Shown here piece by piece: positions 1 through 10,140 of a DNA stretch of 64,000 nt. The DNA lies in the NCBI GenBank assembly GCA_030512295.1, contig JAULSR010000002.1, positions 2,108,001-2,172,000 on the forward strand. The letters run 5' to 3'. Within the stretch, counting starts at the first letter, position 1. Each line of letters begins with the position of its first letter. A model generated the notes under the pieces. The model was not told where the DNA came from, did not search any database, and was given only the letters and a program-made list of their open reading frames with translations. Position numbers and translations under genes: made by a program. Source of the stretch: Bombardia bombarda (lineage: Eukaryota; Ascomycota; Sordariomycetes; Sordariales; Lasiosphaeriaceae).

Positions 1-374
1 AGGACTACAGTGGACGCCGCTGCTACTACCACTCACCAGCCTATGTCAACCGCTGCGGTCTCAAGCACACCGTGCAGGCGTTTAACATTATTGGATTGTA
101 AGTGTGTGTGCGTGTGTGTGTGTGTGTGTGGTGTTGGTCGCGGGATGATTCGTGATTGGCTGAGGATAAAAAGCTGACTGATACGTGTGTGCGTGTTTGT
201 GTCTGCAGTTCAATGCTCCTCTTCAACACCATCATCGAGGCGCTCATGTGGGCCGGCAGCCGAGGGACCCGCCTCCGAGGGGGTGACAAGAACGGCGGCC
301 TGAACCAGCACCCAGCGGCCGGTGCGGGGGCTCCGACCGCGGTTGAAGGAAACGGCGTACGCCAGACTGTCTAA
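1..374 (+). CDS. C-terminal end of an unidentified membrane protein (partial)
   Basis: Only the 3' end is present; reading starts at base 3. Exon 1 runs to 97, an intron occupies 98-208 (GTAAGT donor followed by a TG microsatellite, CTGCAG acceptor) and the last exon is 209-374, ending in TAA. The visible protein has a Cys/Tyr-rich stretch, then a hydrophobic segment with FNIIG and MLLFNTIIEALMWAG across the splice site, most likely a last transmembrane helix, then a polar Gly/Ala-rich tail of about 40 residues. The join restores frame cleanly (TT plus T). I do not recognise the family; the layout would suit a small multipass membrane protein with a cytosolic tail. Confidence 0.6.
101..130. 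repeat. TG dinucleotide microsatellite inside an intron
   Basis: An almost pure run of TG dinucleotides directly follows the splice donor of the intron at 98-208. Length polymorphism here would not alter the protein. Confidence 0.8.
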
Positions 375-1605
375 TTCGCTTTGAGTGGATGATGATTGTG
401 GCTCAATGTGGCGGCGGAATTCTTGTGGCTTCCTTTTCAGGATGGCTCAGATGCTCCACAAACAACGTAGCGGTGAAGGAATAACGGGTGAGGTGAGCTG
501 CTGAGCATAGGATTGTCGAGAACAGGACGGGGACATAATCCTTCTCCACATTCGGAGGGTCAGAGGGGAAGCGATAAGAGCAGGGAAATTGGGTGGCTGC
601 TGTAATCGAAAGGCGGGTGTTGCGAAAAAAAAAAATACGCTTGTGCGCATGTTACGTCGAGATTTGGGAGTGGGCGAGAACGAGGTGCGGTATTACCAAG
701 GAATACGTGGCCCTGGGAATTCCTTGAGTGGGTGGATGCTATTGATAGTATTGTTCAGTGTATTTCTTTTCAAGGTTTTGCCCCATTTTGCATGTACATA
801 GGTTCGAAGTAATTGAGGGCTTGAGATGATTGTATGCATCATGACAATACCGTTGTCGTTGTCGTGTCTTGGATGACTCGGGAGTCGGGCGAAAGAAGGA
901 AGGACAAGGGCGGGGGGGCGCTTCAATGTCCCGGCCCCATCCATCCAACCCGTCCTCCCGCTGCAGAAGGTACAACGTGCAGAAGATCTGCAGAACGTCT
1001 GCAGAATATCGGGTCGTTGGTGGTGAAAGATGCAGACTGCGCGGGTAATAAAAACTTGACCGTCTTGTCTGTTTCTCTTGACTGCCATCTCTTGACTGCC
1101 ATCTCTTGACTGCCATTCGCAGGGAGGGCGAATGCGGATGGAATTGGGGTGCACATTACGTGACCACCCTCGAGCCACTGCTGTCCCAGGAAGGTGCAAA
1201 CGAGGAATGGGGCGTCCATGTGGATGGGTGATACATCGCGTCGCGAGCCTGCTTCCGCGGCAGTGAGCTATGCCGCTTCAGGGCCCACGCTTAGGCATGA
1301 CAACGGCCACCAGTGGGCCGCAAGTACCGAGCCCTTTCCCCCCGAGCACCCCCCTGTGCGACTTGGATTAAACCCGTAAAATGCCTCGAGTCTCAAGGTC
1401 GAATTGGTACCTTAGGTACCTACGGTCTTCTAGAACACCTATTTCCCGTCTCAATCAGTCTTCTATGACAAGATCCGAGCGGGACCACTGACGAAAAGAC
1501 GGAGAGTCTCGCAAGTCCGGAGAGAGAGCAACTAGAATCTAGAATTCACCTTACCCTGGAAGGCACTGCCAGGTCGTTGTCCACTTACAGGTTAACCTGC
1601 CTACC
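375..1605. other. Intergenic region, 1.2 kb
   Basis: No gene was found. Open frames on both strands lack family similarity and codon bias. It holds a 14-base tandem repeat near 1077-1116, a cluster of CTGCAG-containing repeats near 960-1005, and a GGTACC-type near-palindrome near 1408-1422. It must contain the terminator of the upstream gene and the promoter of the methyltransferase gene at 1606. Confidence 0.6.
1077..1116. repeat. 14-bp tandem repeat, three copies
   Basis: The unit CTTGACTGCCATCT occurs twice exactly, followed by a third copy truncated to 12 bases. It lies between genes and has no visible coding role. Confidence 0.85.
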
Positions 1606-3300
1606 ATGGCGGACAGGGCACCACAGGCCAGTGAAGCTAGCGAGGCCCCCAAAACAGCGGCTGTCGCTGACAAGTCGCCATCGCCAAAATCATCACCGCA
1701 ACCATCATCACCTATTAGCCCGACACAAGCACAGCAAATTGGTGGTGGGACTAATGTCGGTATCCTACCGGCAGAGCATTGGACGACACAGGTGCACAAT
1801 TGTCTATTCTATATCGAGTATCTCTCCGACTGTTTCGTATCGCTGACTGGGCACCTGGGCACCTGGACAATAGCAGCCAAACGAACCCGAAGACGACGAC
1901 GCCGACGCCGACGCCGACTCGACTCTTGGTTCTGAGGCGGGCTCCTCGACGGCATCCATCACCTCCAGCATCCTCGCCTACCGCACAATTTATGGGCGGA
2001 CGTACCACAGCGAGCGCGGCAATGCTCTATATTGGTAGCTCGCCTCGATCCTCAGACCCAGCTGACTTCAATTGCTGATTTGGCCATGACTGTCCAGGGC
2101 ATTGAACGACGAGCGGCATAGCGAAGCCATGGATATCGTGTTAGTCGATCCGTCATATTCAGCACTAGCAGCTCCCTAGGTACTTGTTCGCCAAGCTAAG
2201 TAAGAGACAGCCACCACGTCATCACCATTAGCACAGACGGGAAGCTATTCTTTGCGCCAGTGAGCAAGGACATTACGGTACGGGTTGTCCTGGCAAAAGC
2301 TTCAAGCCTGGTCCTCACCACAGTTGGCTGACTTTTGCTATAGAAAGTGCTTGATATCGGGACAGGGACAGGTTCGTACTTGCTATTCGTTGTGATTTAT
2401 GAGTGACGATAATCCGCTGATGCTATGTGCAGGAATATGGGCTATGTGAGAACCCCTGTTTCTGGCAACCTGGACGGTCAAAAACACAGATGGAAAGGCC
2501 AAACTAAAAGCTAACATCATCCTCACCGTAGCGACTTTGCAGACGAATTCCCCAACACCGAGGTCATTGGCACCGACATCTCGCCCATCCAACCCTCCTG
2601 GGTACCACCAAACGTGAAATTGTGAGCCAACCCCATCCAGCACTCGGAACATCAAGTATCTTACACACAAACGCAGCGAGATCGAAGACTGCGCCGGCCC
2701 CTGGACCTTCAGCGCCCGCTCCATCGACTACGTGCACATGCGCTGGATGCTCGGCAGCATCCCCGATTGGGATGACCTGTTTAGACAGGCCTACAGGACG
2801 CTCAAGCCCGGCGGCTGGCTAGAGAGCCTCGAGCCTTCCCCCTACATGGAGAGCGACGACGGCAGCATCCTCGACACGGACGCCATGGGCCAGTGGGGCA
2901 AGATTTTTGTCGAGGGCGGGCGAACTATCGGTCGCCCCTTTACTGTGGTGCCCGATGGCCTCCAGAGAAAGGCCATGGAAACGGCGGGGTTTGTAGACAT
3001 TCATGAGGTTAACTTCAAGGTATGTTGAACCCAACTGGCCCTATGAGGAACGAGCTGACAAATTGCCAGACACCAATCGGCGGCTGGCCCAAGGACCCAA
3101 ACCAAAAGGAAATCGGCCGCTATGCCCAGCTCGCGTCGGAGCAAGACACGGAGGGCTACATCATGCTCATTGCCAACACGCTGGGCTGGCGGAGAGAAGA
3201 GATCCTGGTCTATGTCGCACAGCTGCGACGTGAGATCCGTTCTGGGAAATACCACGGGTTCTACCGACAGAAGGTCGTGTGGGGTCGGAAGCCCGAGTAG
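1606..3300 (+). CDS. TAM-domain (LaeA-like) SAM-dependent methyltransferase, nine exons
   Basis: Exons 1606-1791, 1874-2034, 2098-2139, 2211-2277, 2344-2371, 2433-2445, 2532-2621, 2677-3019 and 3070-3300 give a 386-residue protein with every junction in frame. The N-terminus is a disordered Pro/Ser/Ala and acidic region, followed by the conserved block ending in YRTIYGRTYHSERGNA and NDERHSEAMDI. The SAM-binding motif I is VLDIGTGTGIWAIDFADEFP, with an acidic residue in VIGTDIS downstream. The C-terminal part (LKPGGWLESLEPSPYMES and on to GFYRQKVVWGRKPE) matches the fungal TAM methyltransferase family. Members resemble LaeA and are often linked to secondary metabolism, but the substrate is unknown. 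One exon is only 13 nt long and splits motif I. Start chosen at the first ATG giving a continuous model. Confidence 0.88.
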
Positions 3301-3928
3301 GGACTGTGTGTTTCGAGATTCCCTGGGTTACTATTTTTTCTTTTCGAGATTTTGGATATATCCTGCTGCATTTTTGGATTAGCAAGCGAGCAGCTGGGCA
3401 ATACTTTCCTTCTAACAACCCTTTTGTGATAGGCCCAATCTCAACTAGATGTTGATGATATCTGATAAACAGGTAGGTATCTTTCCCCTCTGGCATGGAA
3501 ACGCAGTGCCTGACACATCGGGAAAGAGCCACCTTGTTGTTTGTTATGGGGTAGTTTGGAAGGTATCGCCAGTCGGAGGGAGAGACGGGTGGGTGTAAGG
3601 CGTCTGCCAGACGTGCCTTCCTAGCGCTTGATTGAGGATCAGGGTACTCGGTTGCTGCTTCTCACAATCAATGGGCGAAAAGCTCAAACGCTGGATCGTG
3701 CTTTGCCATACATTGGCTTTAGGCGAAAGAAGGTGGAGGAAATCGATACTGTTCAGAGATTGAGCGGCCTGGTCTGATCGAGCACTCCCCAGTCACTTCC
3801 CGTCTCTCTCAACACCGCTCACTTCCGCCATCCCAACCATCCACTCCCAAGCTCCCGCCGTCAATCTTAAACTCCCAGCGTTCTTCCCAACCTCTCGCCG
3901 TCCATTCCAACTACACTCCATCAATTCT
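3301..3928. other. Intergenic region, 0.6 kb
   Basis: No gene was found. The last 150 bases are rich in C and T with repeated TCCCA/CTCCC tracts (about 3785-3915), typical of a fungal 5' leader, and lead into the ATG of the M13-like gene. Confidence 0.5.
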
Positions 3929-5935
3929 ATGAAGCTCACCAAGGCTCTTTGCCTCACGCCGCAATGCATCCAGCTTGCCTCCGACTATTTGAACAATCTT
4001 GCCCCTGATTACAAGCAGCTTGACCCATGCATAGACTTTGACCACTACGCATGCGAAGGATGGAGAATGCGCTACGAAATCCCGCCAGACCGGATGCATA
4101 TCAACGCCTTTCAGCTCGCGAACGAAGCCGACAGACAGAGGCTCAAGACCATCATAGAGGGCCCTTACCCAGACGAGTCAAGCCACTCGCACTTCTCGCC
4201 ACGGAATCTCGAGCCCAATGCGCTTTTGGTTGACCGACAGAATTTTGAGACGATGCAGCGCGCATACAATGCCTGCATGGATGTGACTGCCATCGAGGCA
4301 GCTGGATTGGAGCCCATTGTAGCAGAAATTGAGAAGCTGGTTGCTAAGCTCAACAGGACTGGAGAAGACGGTTCCGACACGAACAAATCTCCACAGCGAA
4401 CAGTCGGGGCAGATACCTTTCTAAGCGTCGATATTATATCTGACGTTTTTGATACGGATGTGCAGATGATAGCGATAATGCCACAATGGAACGGAATACA
4501 ATGCGATCGGTTAGGGGATGATTATAGCGTCAAGGAGTACACGGATTCGGTGAGACAACTGTTCAGCGCGATTCGCCCATCCAGCATGCCGCAGAGAAAT
4601 GAAGCCGAGCAGGCTGCAGAGGTCGTTAAATTTGAGAAACGATTGTGTTCCATCACTCTTGACAAGTCGGAGCGGTATCAGGAAGATATGGAGGTACGTG
4701 TGTTGGCGACGCCGTGCGTGAGAGCGAACCATTAGACCTAACCTGGCTCTCGAATACAGACAATCTACAACCCGATGTCCCTCTCGTCCGCATCTAGGCT
4801 CGTCCCTGAACTCGGCCTCGAATATTACATCCTCTCCAATGTACCAGCCAACTACACTCCTGACCAAGTAATCGTCTGGAGTCCCCGGCACCTGACCAAG
4901 CTCTCAACCCTGTTGTTCGATACACCCAGGGAGACGGTTGACGACTATATTATCTGGGACACAATACGAGACTACTCAAGGGCTGTCATAGCACCTGAGG
5001 TCATGGAGCCATGGATACAGCTGCAGAAGAAGGTGAAAGGAGCGGACCCCGAAGAATTGAACAACCGGTGGGATACTTGTTTGAAGCACCTCGAAGAGAT
5101 TGGCCTCGGCTGGATTCTCAGCCGCTACTTCGTCGGAAACTCGTTCTCGTCCCGGGAAAAGAAAATGGGAAACGAGATAATAGCTGATGTGAGGCGTGCA
5201 TACGTGGAAAAGTTTACAGCGTTGGATTGGATGGAGGATGAGGTCAAGGAGGAGGCAATTGACAAGGTTAACTTTATGGCGCAAAAGATTGGGTATCCGT
5301 CTCAGGTTGGTCGTTCTCCTTAAGTACCCTCCTTCTTTTGAACGATTCAACATATCCAACAATTAACAAGTGCTGTTGTAGTCACCAAACATAAGCAATC
5401 CAATCTCATTGCAATCTTACTATTCTGACATCTAGCCGGCCACGAAATCATGCACGGCTTCGACCCGAGTGGCAGACTGCACGATAGTGAAGGGTCCTAT
5501 CGAAACTGGTGGGGCAACCAGACAGCAGAGAAATACACAGAGCGAGCCAATTGCTTCGTGCGTCAGTTCAACAAGATGGACATGATGGAGACCGGACCAG
5601 CAAGGACCAGAAACGTATTTGGAGAGAAGACGAAGACGGAGAATATTGCTGATGCTGGGGGCTTGTCGGCTTCATGGGCAGCGTGGAAGGCGAGAAAGGG
5701 GGAAGAACAGGGCCTGCCAGGTCTGGAGGAGTTTACGTCGGAACAGCTGTTCTTCCTGTCGTTTGCAAATGGTTTTTGCAGCAAGTACACAAGGTTGGGT
5801 CTGACAGCACAGATATGGGGCAAAGATGTGCACTCGCCGGATGGTGCGAGGATCAGGGGGACGACAATGAACTCGAGGGGCTTCAAGGAGGCGTTTAACT
5901 GCCCGGTGAAGGAGCCGACTTGTGAATTTTGGTAG
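3929..5935 (+). pseudogene. M13 family metallopeptidase (neprilysin-like) with internal deletion
   Basis: Exon 1 is 3929-4693 and exon 2 is 4760-5305, joined in frame. They encode the N-terminal M13 domain (CLTPQC, LDPCIDFDHYACEGW, later IGYPSQ). After an intron at 5306-5381 the family block SPNISNP...YYSDI runs straight into a TAG at 5433-5435. In another frame the zinc site follows at once: AGHEIMHGFDPSGR (HExxH) and later ENIADAGG with the third zinc ligand, then the normal C-terminus ending CEFW at 5935. Family members have roughly 80 to 100 residues between these blocks, including the NAYYN/NAFY substrate-binding motif; that segment is absent. The N-terminus lacks the usual membrane anchor. 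I read this as a gene inactivated by a deletion plus frame break. An unusual intron cannot rescue it because no splice phase joins the two parts. Confidence 0.72.
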
Positions 5936-6138
5936 GTGGTCGAGCTTGGTGGATCACCCTGTTGGCTGATTTGATCAAAGGAAGGAAGGACAAGACATTG
6001 TTGGGTGGAAATACTTGGAGTTCGGAGAGTGGTGAGCTAACAACCCTTTGTATAAGTAATGGTCATGATTATACAGTACAAAATAACACCTAATCGTCCA
6101 AGTCATATCCACATCTACAACATAAGTGTCAATCCACA

Positions 6139-7217
6139 TCACTTCCCTCCATCCACCCCCCCCCCCCCCCCGGAGCCACTATCCCCATACATCCTCCCCC
6201 ACCTCCTCACCCTGACATCCATATCCCACCTCACCAACACCAAAACAACCATAACAACCCACCCAACAACAATACCCACTACCCCCCTGACCCACCCTCC
6301 CCCCCTCACACTCGCCCCCATCACCCCGCTCATCACAAGCCGTATAATCGTCGACGTGCCCACCATCTCCTCGCCCCTCTCCAGCCCGGCAATTGCCCGC
6401 GCCGCGCACTCGTCGGGCGTCAGGACCTGGTCGCCCTCCTCAAGCGCCTTGGTCAGGTCCGTCTTGACGCGGTTCTCGTCTGCGAGAGACTGCGTGGGCA
6501 TGGTGGCGGGGAAGACGGTGTGGATCTTGGTGGCGGGGAGGAGTTGTAGAGGTTCGTTTCCTGGGAGAGCGAGTCGGAGAGGGAGCGGATGGCGGCTTTG
6601 GAGGGCGCGTAGGGGGTGGAGCCGGCGATGGGGAGGAAGGCGATGGGGGAGGAGGTGAAGATTCAGGTGGCGGGCGGGGATGCTCTTGTTGGTTGCTGGG
6701 GGGTAGACGGGGAGGTAGACGGGGAGGGGGAGGTGGGTGATGGTGGTCGTAGCCAGGTGTTTAGGACGGCGTGCGCCATGTAGACGCACGAGAGGTAGTT
6801 GCTGTCCAGCATGGTCTGGAACTGTCCTAGGGGAGTGTCGATGAAGAGGGTCGGGTGGGCGCTGCCGCTGCAGCACCAGACGGTGTCTGGCGGGGTGTTG
6901 TTGTTCCAGGCTGTGGCCTCGCTGACGACGCGGGAGCATTCGGGGCGGTGGTGACGTCGGCGGGGATGAGGTGGAAGCGCTGGGTGGGTGAGGGGGCGTC
7001 TTTCTGGGGGGATGTCAGCATGGTGCATGTTTCACTGATTGATTGGCAAGACCAGAAGATTGAAAGAAAGTTAGCCAACTCACGCGAACTAGGTCAATTG
7101 CGTTTTTGAGATTTTCGACATTGCGGGCGACGATGATGACGCTGGCGCCCTTTTGTGCGAGCTTGTCGTGCAGCGCTGAGGCCGAGGCCCGTTGAGCCGC
7201 CTGTGATGAGGATGGTC
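6139..7217 (-). pseudogene. 3-ketodihydrosphingosine reductase-like (TSC10/KDSR) remnant with several frame breaks
   Basis: Read on the minus strand, family blocks appear in order but in different frames: TILITGGSTGLGLS (Rossmann glycine motif), KGASVIIVARNVE before an intron donor, then NNNTPPDTVWCCSGSAHPTL, the TNY-like block and YMAHAVLNTWLRPP, a block holding YAPSKAA (YxxxK active site), and IHTVFPATMPTQSL to the C-terminal hydrophobic anchor segment VVGWVVMVVLVLVRWDMD. Frame changes lie near 7157-7168, 6937-6946, 6657-6667 and 6532-6540. The usual N-terminal residues before the glycine motif are not found upstream of a TAG acceptor at about 7218. TSC10 makes dihydrosphingosine in the ER and is needed for sphingolipid synthesis, so either a second intact copy exists or the indels are sequence errors. 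Confidence 0.75.
6156..6171. repeat. C16 homopolymer at the end of the TSC10-like remnant
   Basis: Sixteen consecutive C bases on the plus strand, read as glycine codons near the C-terminal end of the minus-strand remnant. Homopolymers of this length are unreliable in assemblies, so the frame after it is uncertain. Confidence 0.9.
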
Positions 7218-7401
7218 TAGAAGCAGTCGTTGGTGAGTTAGTTTAGCGATAGTGAACCCTCAGGGTCTTAGACAAGGAGGAAGCATATCGATGTGAAGTG
7301 CTTTGTGTGCTCGGGAGTACAATAGCCATGTATCATCATTAAACAGTTAAAGAACGTTGTGATTGTATAGAGATAATCACAGGACCATGTCAAGTAATTA
7401 T

Positions 7402-8359
7402 CTACTTCTCCAAGTACACATTGTTAGCAACATCACCAAGTACCTCGACCGTGTGTGACAGGTAGTCTTGAATCAGCTGGATGCGGGCAGACAGATCTCT
7501 GCCCAACGGCAGGAACTTCTCCGCCTCGAGACCCTTGCCAATGCCCGTTCCTGTCACGACCTCAAAGACGGCCTTCATGGCCTTGTCCTTGTCACCGTCT
7601 GGGTCAAACTTGCCGCCGTTCATGTACTGCATTATCTGGTCGGTAGCAGAGTCCTTGTAGTCCTCTGGCACAGGATTCTTGCCCATCACCGGCACGTTGC
7701 CCATGTTTGTGTTAAAAGTGCCCAGCAGCACAGTCAGCACGCGGATGTTGAAGGCAGCGACTTCCTTGAGCAAGACGCGTGATAGGCCTGGTCAATCATG
7801 TCAGTCACTATGTCTGTTATACATCTCTCAGAATGAGGTGTATGCTTGGAGAATTCAACATACCATCCATGGCCGCCTTCCCAGCACCATACGTACTCAT
7901 GCTCTCACGGCCCTCGAGCGCAGCACCACTGCTCATGTTGACAATGACGCCAAATCGGCGCTTGCGCATGTGTGGCAACGCAGCGCGGATCAGACGGGCA
8001 GGGCCAAAGTAGAGCGTCTCCATCTGTGCACGCACCTCATCCTCAGTGAAGCACTCAAAAGGGGCGTAAATGGCGAAACCGGCGTTGTTGACTAGGATGT
8101 CAATGTGCTCGCCGCCTGCCTCGAGTTCCTCAATGACCTTGGCAGCGTCCTTGTCGTCGACATTGAGGGCCACCCACTTGCCGCCCTTGCTCTCAACCTC
8201 TTTGACGAGATCTGGAGTGCGCGATGGATTACGTGAGGTCGCAATCAACTTGTGGCCGTTTTGTTGCACCAGACGCGCGAGGGAGAGGCCGAAGCCTGAC
8301 GAGCTGCCCGTGATGAGCCACGTGAGGGGGCGGTTGGGGGTGGTAAACTTGGTGGCCAT
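7402..8359 (-). CDS. Short-chain dehydrogenase/reductase (classical SDR)
   Basis: Two exons (8359-7864 and 7787-7402) with a 76-nt intron give 293 residues. The protein starts MATKFTTPNRPLTWLITGSS, with the NAD(P)-binding motif TGSSSGFG at about residues 17-24, then NNAG at about 90, the catalytic Ser in NMSSGAA and the active pair in YGAGK. The C-terminal half resembles fungal SDRs annotated as retinol-dehydrogenase-like or NADPH-dependent 1-acyldihydroxyacetone phosphate reductase-like oxidoreductases; substrate cannot be assigned. A basic residue after the first strand (TSRNPSR) suggests NADP(H). It sits between the TSC10-like remnant and an O-methyltransferase, all on the minus strand. 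No signal peptide. Confidence 0.88.
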
Positions 8360-8731
8360 GGTGTTTGTATACTGTCAATAATACAGGGCTAGAATTACAG
8401 TTATCATTCTAGATGCTATAGAATAATATCTTGGCAGTGGTGATGCTTCCCCGGGGTTTCGCGTCTATGAAAGTGACGTTGATCAGGCCCGGGCGGTGAT
8501 AGTGCGTGTTTAAATCCGAAGGATTACTTGAACGTGCATCTGTTTGATCGAGGTAGGAAGACGACTCGGGCTACACCGGCCCTCGCCTCGTCCATCTATT
8601 TCCGAACTTCCACAGTCAGGTTGTATTGTGTGGAAAAGGGTGTGTAGGATTGCATCCCATGATGTACCCGTCAGCCAGTAGGAGGGAAGATTGTAAGTAC
8701 AGTACACATGCTACTGAGGTTGAAGAGGCGA
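8360..8731. other. Intergenic region between SDR and O-methyltransferase genes
   Basis: About 370 bases with no gene. It serves as promoter of the SDR gene and 3' region of the O-methyltransferase gene, since both are on the minus strand. Confidence 0.5.
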
Positions 8732-10140
8732 TTACCACCTTCCCTTGGTAATCCTGGCCTCAATGATGCCCTCCTCATTCGCCCCCACCGCATAGATATT
8801 CACAATGTCTAGCCCTGCTGCATGGAGAATATCCTCATACTGCTTCGCCGTTCGCTCCAGCGAGTTGAGAACAACCATCATGAGGATATCCTCCACCGCG
8901 CCCCGGAGCTGCGTCTCCCTAGCCGGCAGCACGTAGTCCTCAATCAGCAGAGTGGAATAATCCGGGTCCATGGCATCCACCACATTGCGAAGAATCTCGG
9001 CGCACTTTTCGTCAGACCAGTTATGAAAGACGCTTCGGAAGTAGTAGAAACGTGCGCCTATAATAATGCAGCAAAAGCACTGAATTAGCACTTCCCCATG
9101 CTGACAGTTGGGTGTTGAGAATCAAAACATGTCACTCACCCCTAACAGGCTGCGGCGTAAAGAAATCATACACCATGACTTCCACTCCCTCAGCCACTCC
9201 CTCCATTGTCGGTGGCTGTATATCCTGCAACACGAACCGGCCCGGCAGCCCAGGAAACTGCGTCCTAAAGTCGACCAGCTGAGAGCCGCTCGCCCCGCCA
9301 ATATCCACCACCAGCACGGCATCCTCTCCCGTCTTGAGGCTCTCTTTGGCCAACTCGGCCGAGGGCGGGTAGCGCTTATGCCACGAGCGCTCGTCATGCT
9401 TCTTGCGCTCACGCATCCACAAGTCAAACTCATGTCTGAGATGCGGCTCGTTGATGACTTCCCACGCGGGTTTGCCGTGCGTAAACTGGAATGCTGTCTG
9501 CGTTGGCTCGCCACCTGTGAGACGAAAGTCGCTTTCTGCGAGGTAAGAGGGGATTTTAGAGACGATGGGGAAGAAAGTCTCGGTCCAGCGGAGTCCACCT
9601 TTGAAGCCGGGGGTGGTGAGGTAGGGGGTAAGATGTGTGGCGCGGTAGGTGGACTCTGAGGTTTCTTCACAGAACTGGAGTGCTGAGGCAACGCGCATGA
9701 GGCGGACTAGAGTGAGTGATAGTGAGTATTGTGTCACCTGTTATAGTTGCAGTTGATTAATACTGGGTACTTACCGATCAAGAGTTCGTTAGAGCTTGTC
9801 TCTGCTGCGAGTTCAGCAGCGGTTACCTCTGCTCCTTGCCTGCTGACCAGGCCATCCAAAATGCCCAACTCGAAGAGGAAGCTGATAGCGGCGTTTTCAA
9901 GAACCTTTTACGTGGTATTAGAGTTGCTAACATAATTAAAGGGTGAAGCTGAGATTTCTCTCATACCTGAGCTCTGAAGCTGAAAACCGTGTCCGCGGGC
10001 TTTGTTGCCGCAACCTCGAGACTTCGAATGACCGTCTGTAATGTTTTGTAGTTTGCAAAGTTGTCATTCTCAACCAAAGAATCTACTGCCTTCTGCACCT
10101 CAGCAGCAATCATTCGAAGCCGATCTGTGGTTGCCATCAT
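8732..10140 (-). CDS. Fungal O-methyltransferase (caffeate/sterigmatocystin OMT-like)
   Basis: Four exons, 10140-9967, 9904-9775, 9706-9140 and 9057-8732, add up to 398 residues. The N-terminal half is an all-helical dimerisation/winged-helix domain. The SAM site is VLVVDIGGASGSQ at about residue 236, followed by LQD and by DFFTPQPVRGARFYYFRS. The catalytic base is the His of HNWSDEKC near residue 299, and the late conserved Glu is present in LLIEDYVLP. Close relatives methylate phenolic hydroxyls of polyketides in secondary-metabolite pathways. Two adjacent ATGs (10138-10140 and 10135-10137) are possible starts. The neighbouring SDR on the same strand could act with it, but there is no polyketide synthase or peptide synthetase in the window. 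Confidence 0.88.

Noticed and set aside
7402..10140. Secondary-metabolite cluster around the SDR and O-methyltransferase genes
   Set aside because: No backbone enzyme (PKS, NRPS, terpene cyclase), P450 or cluster regulator occurs in the window.
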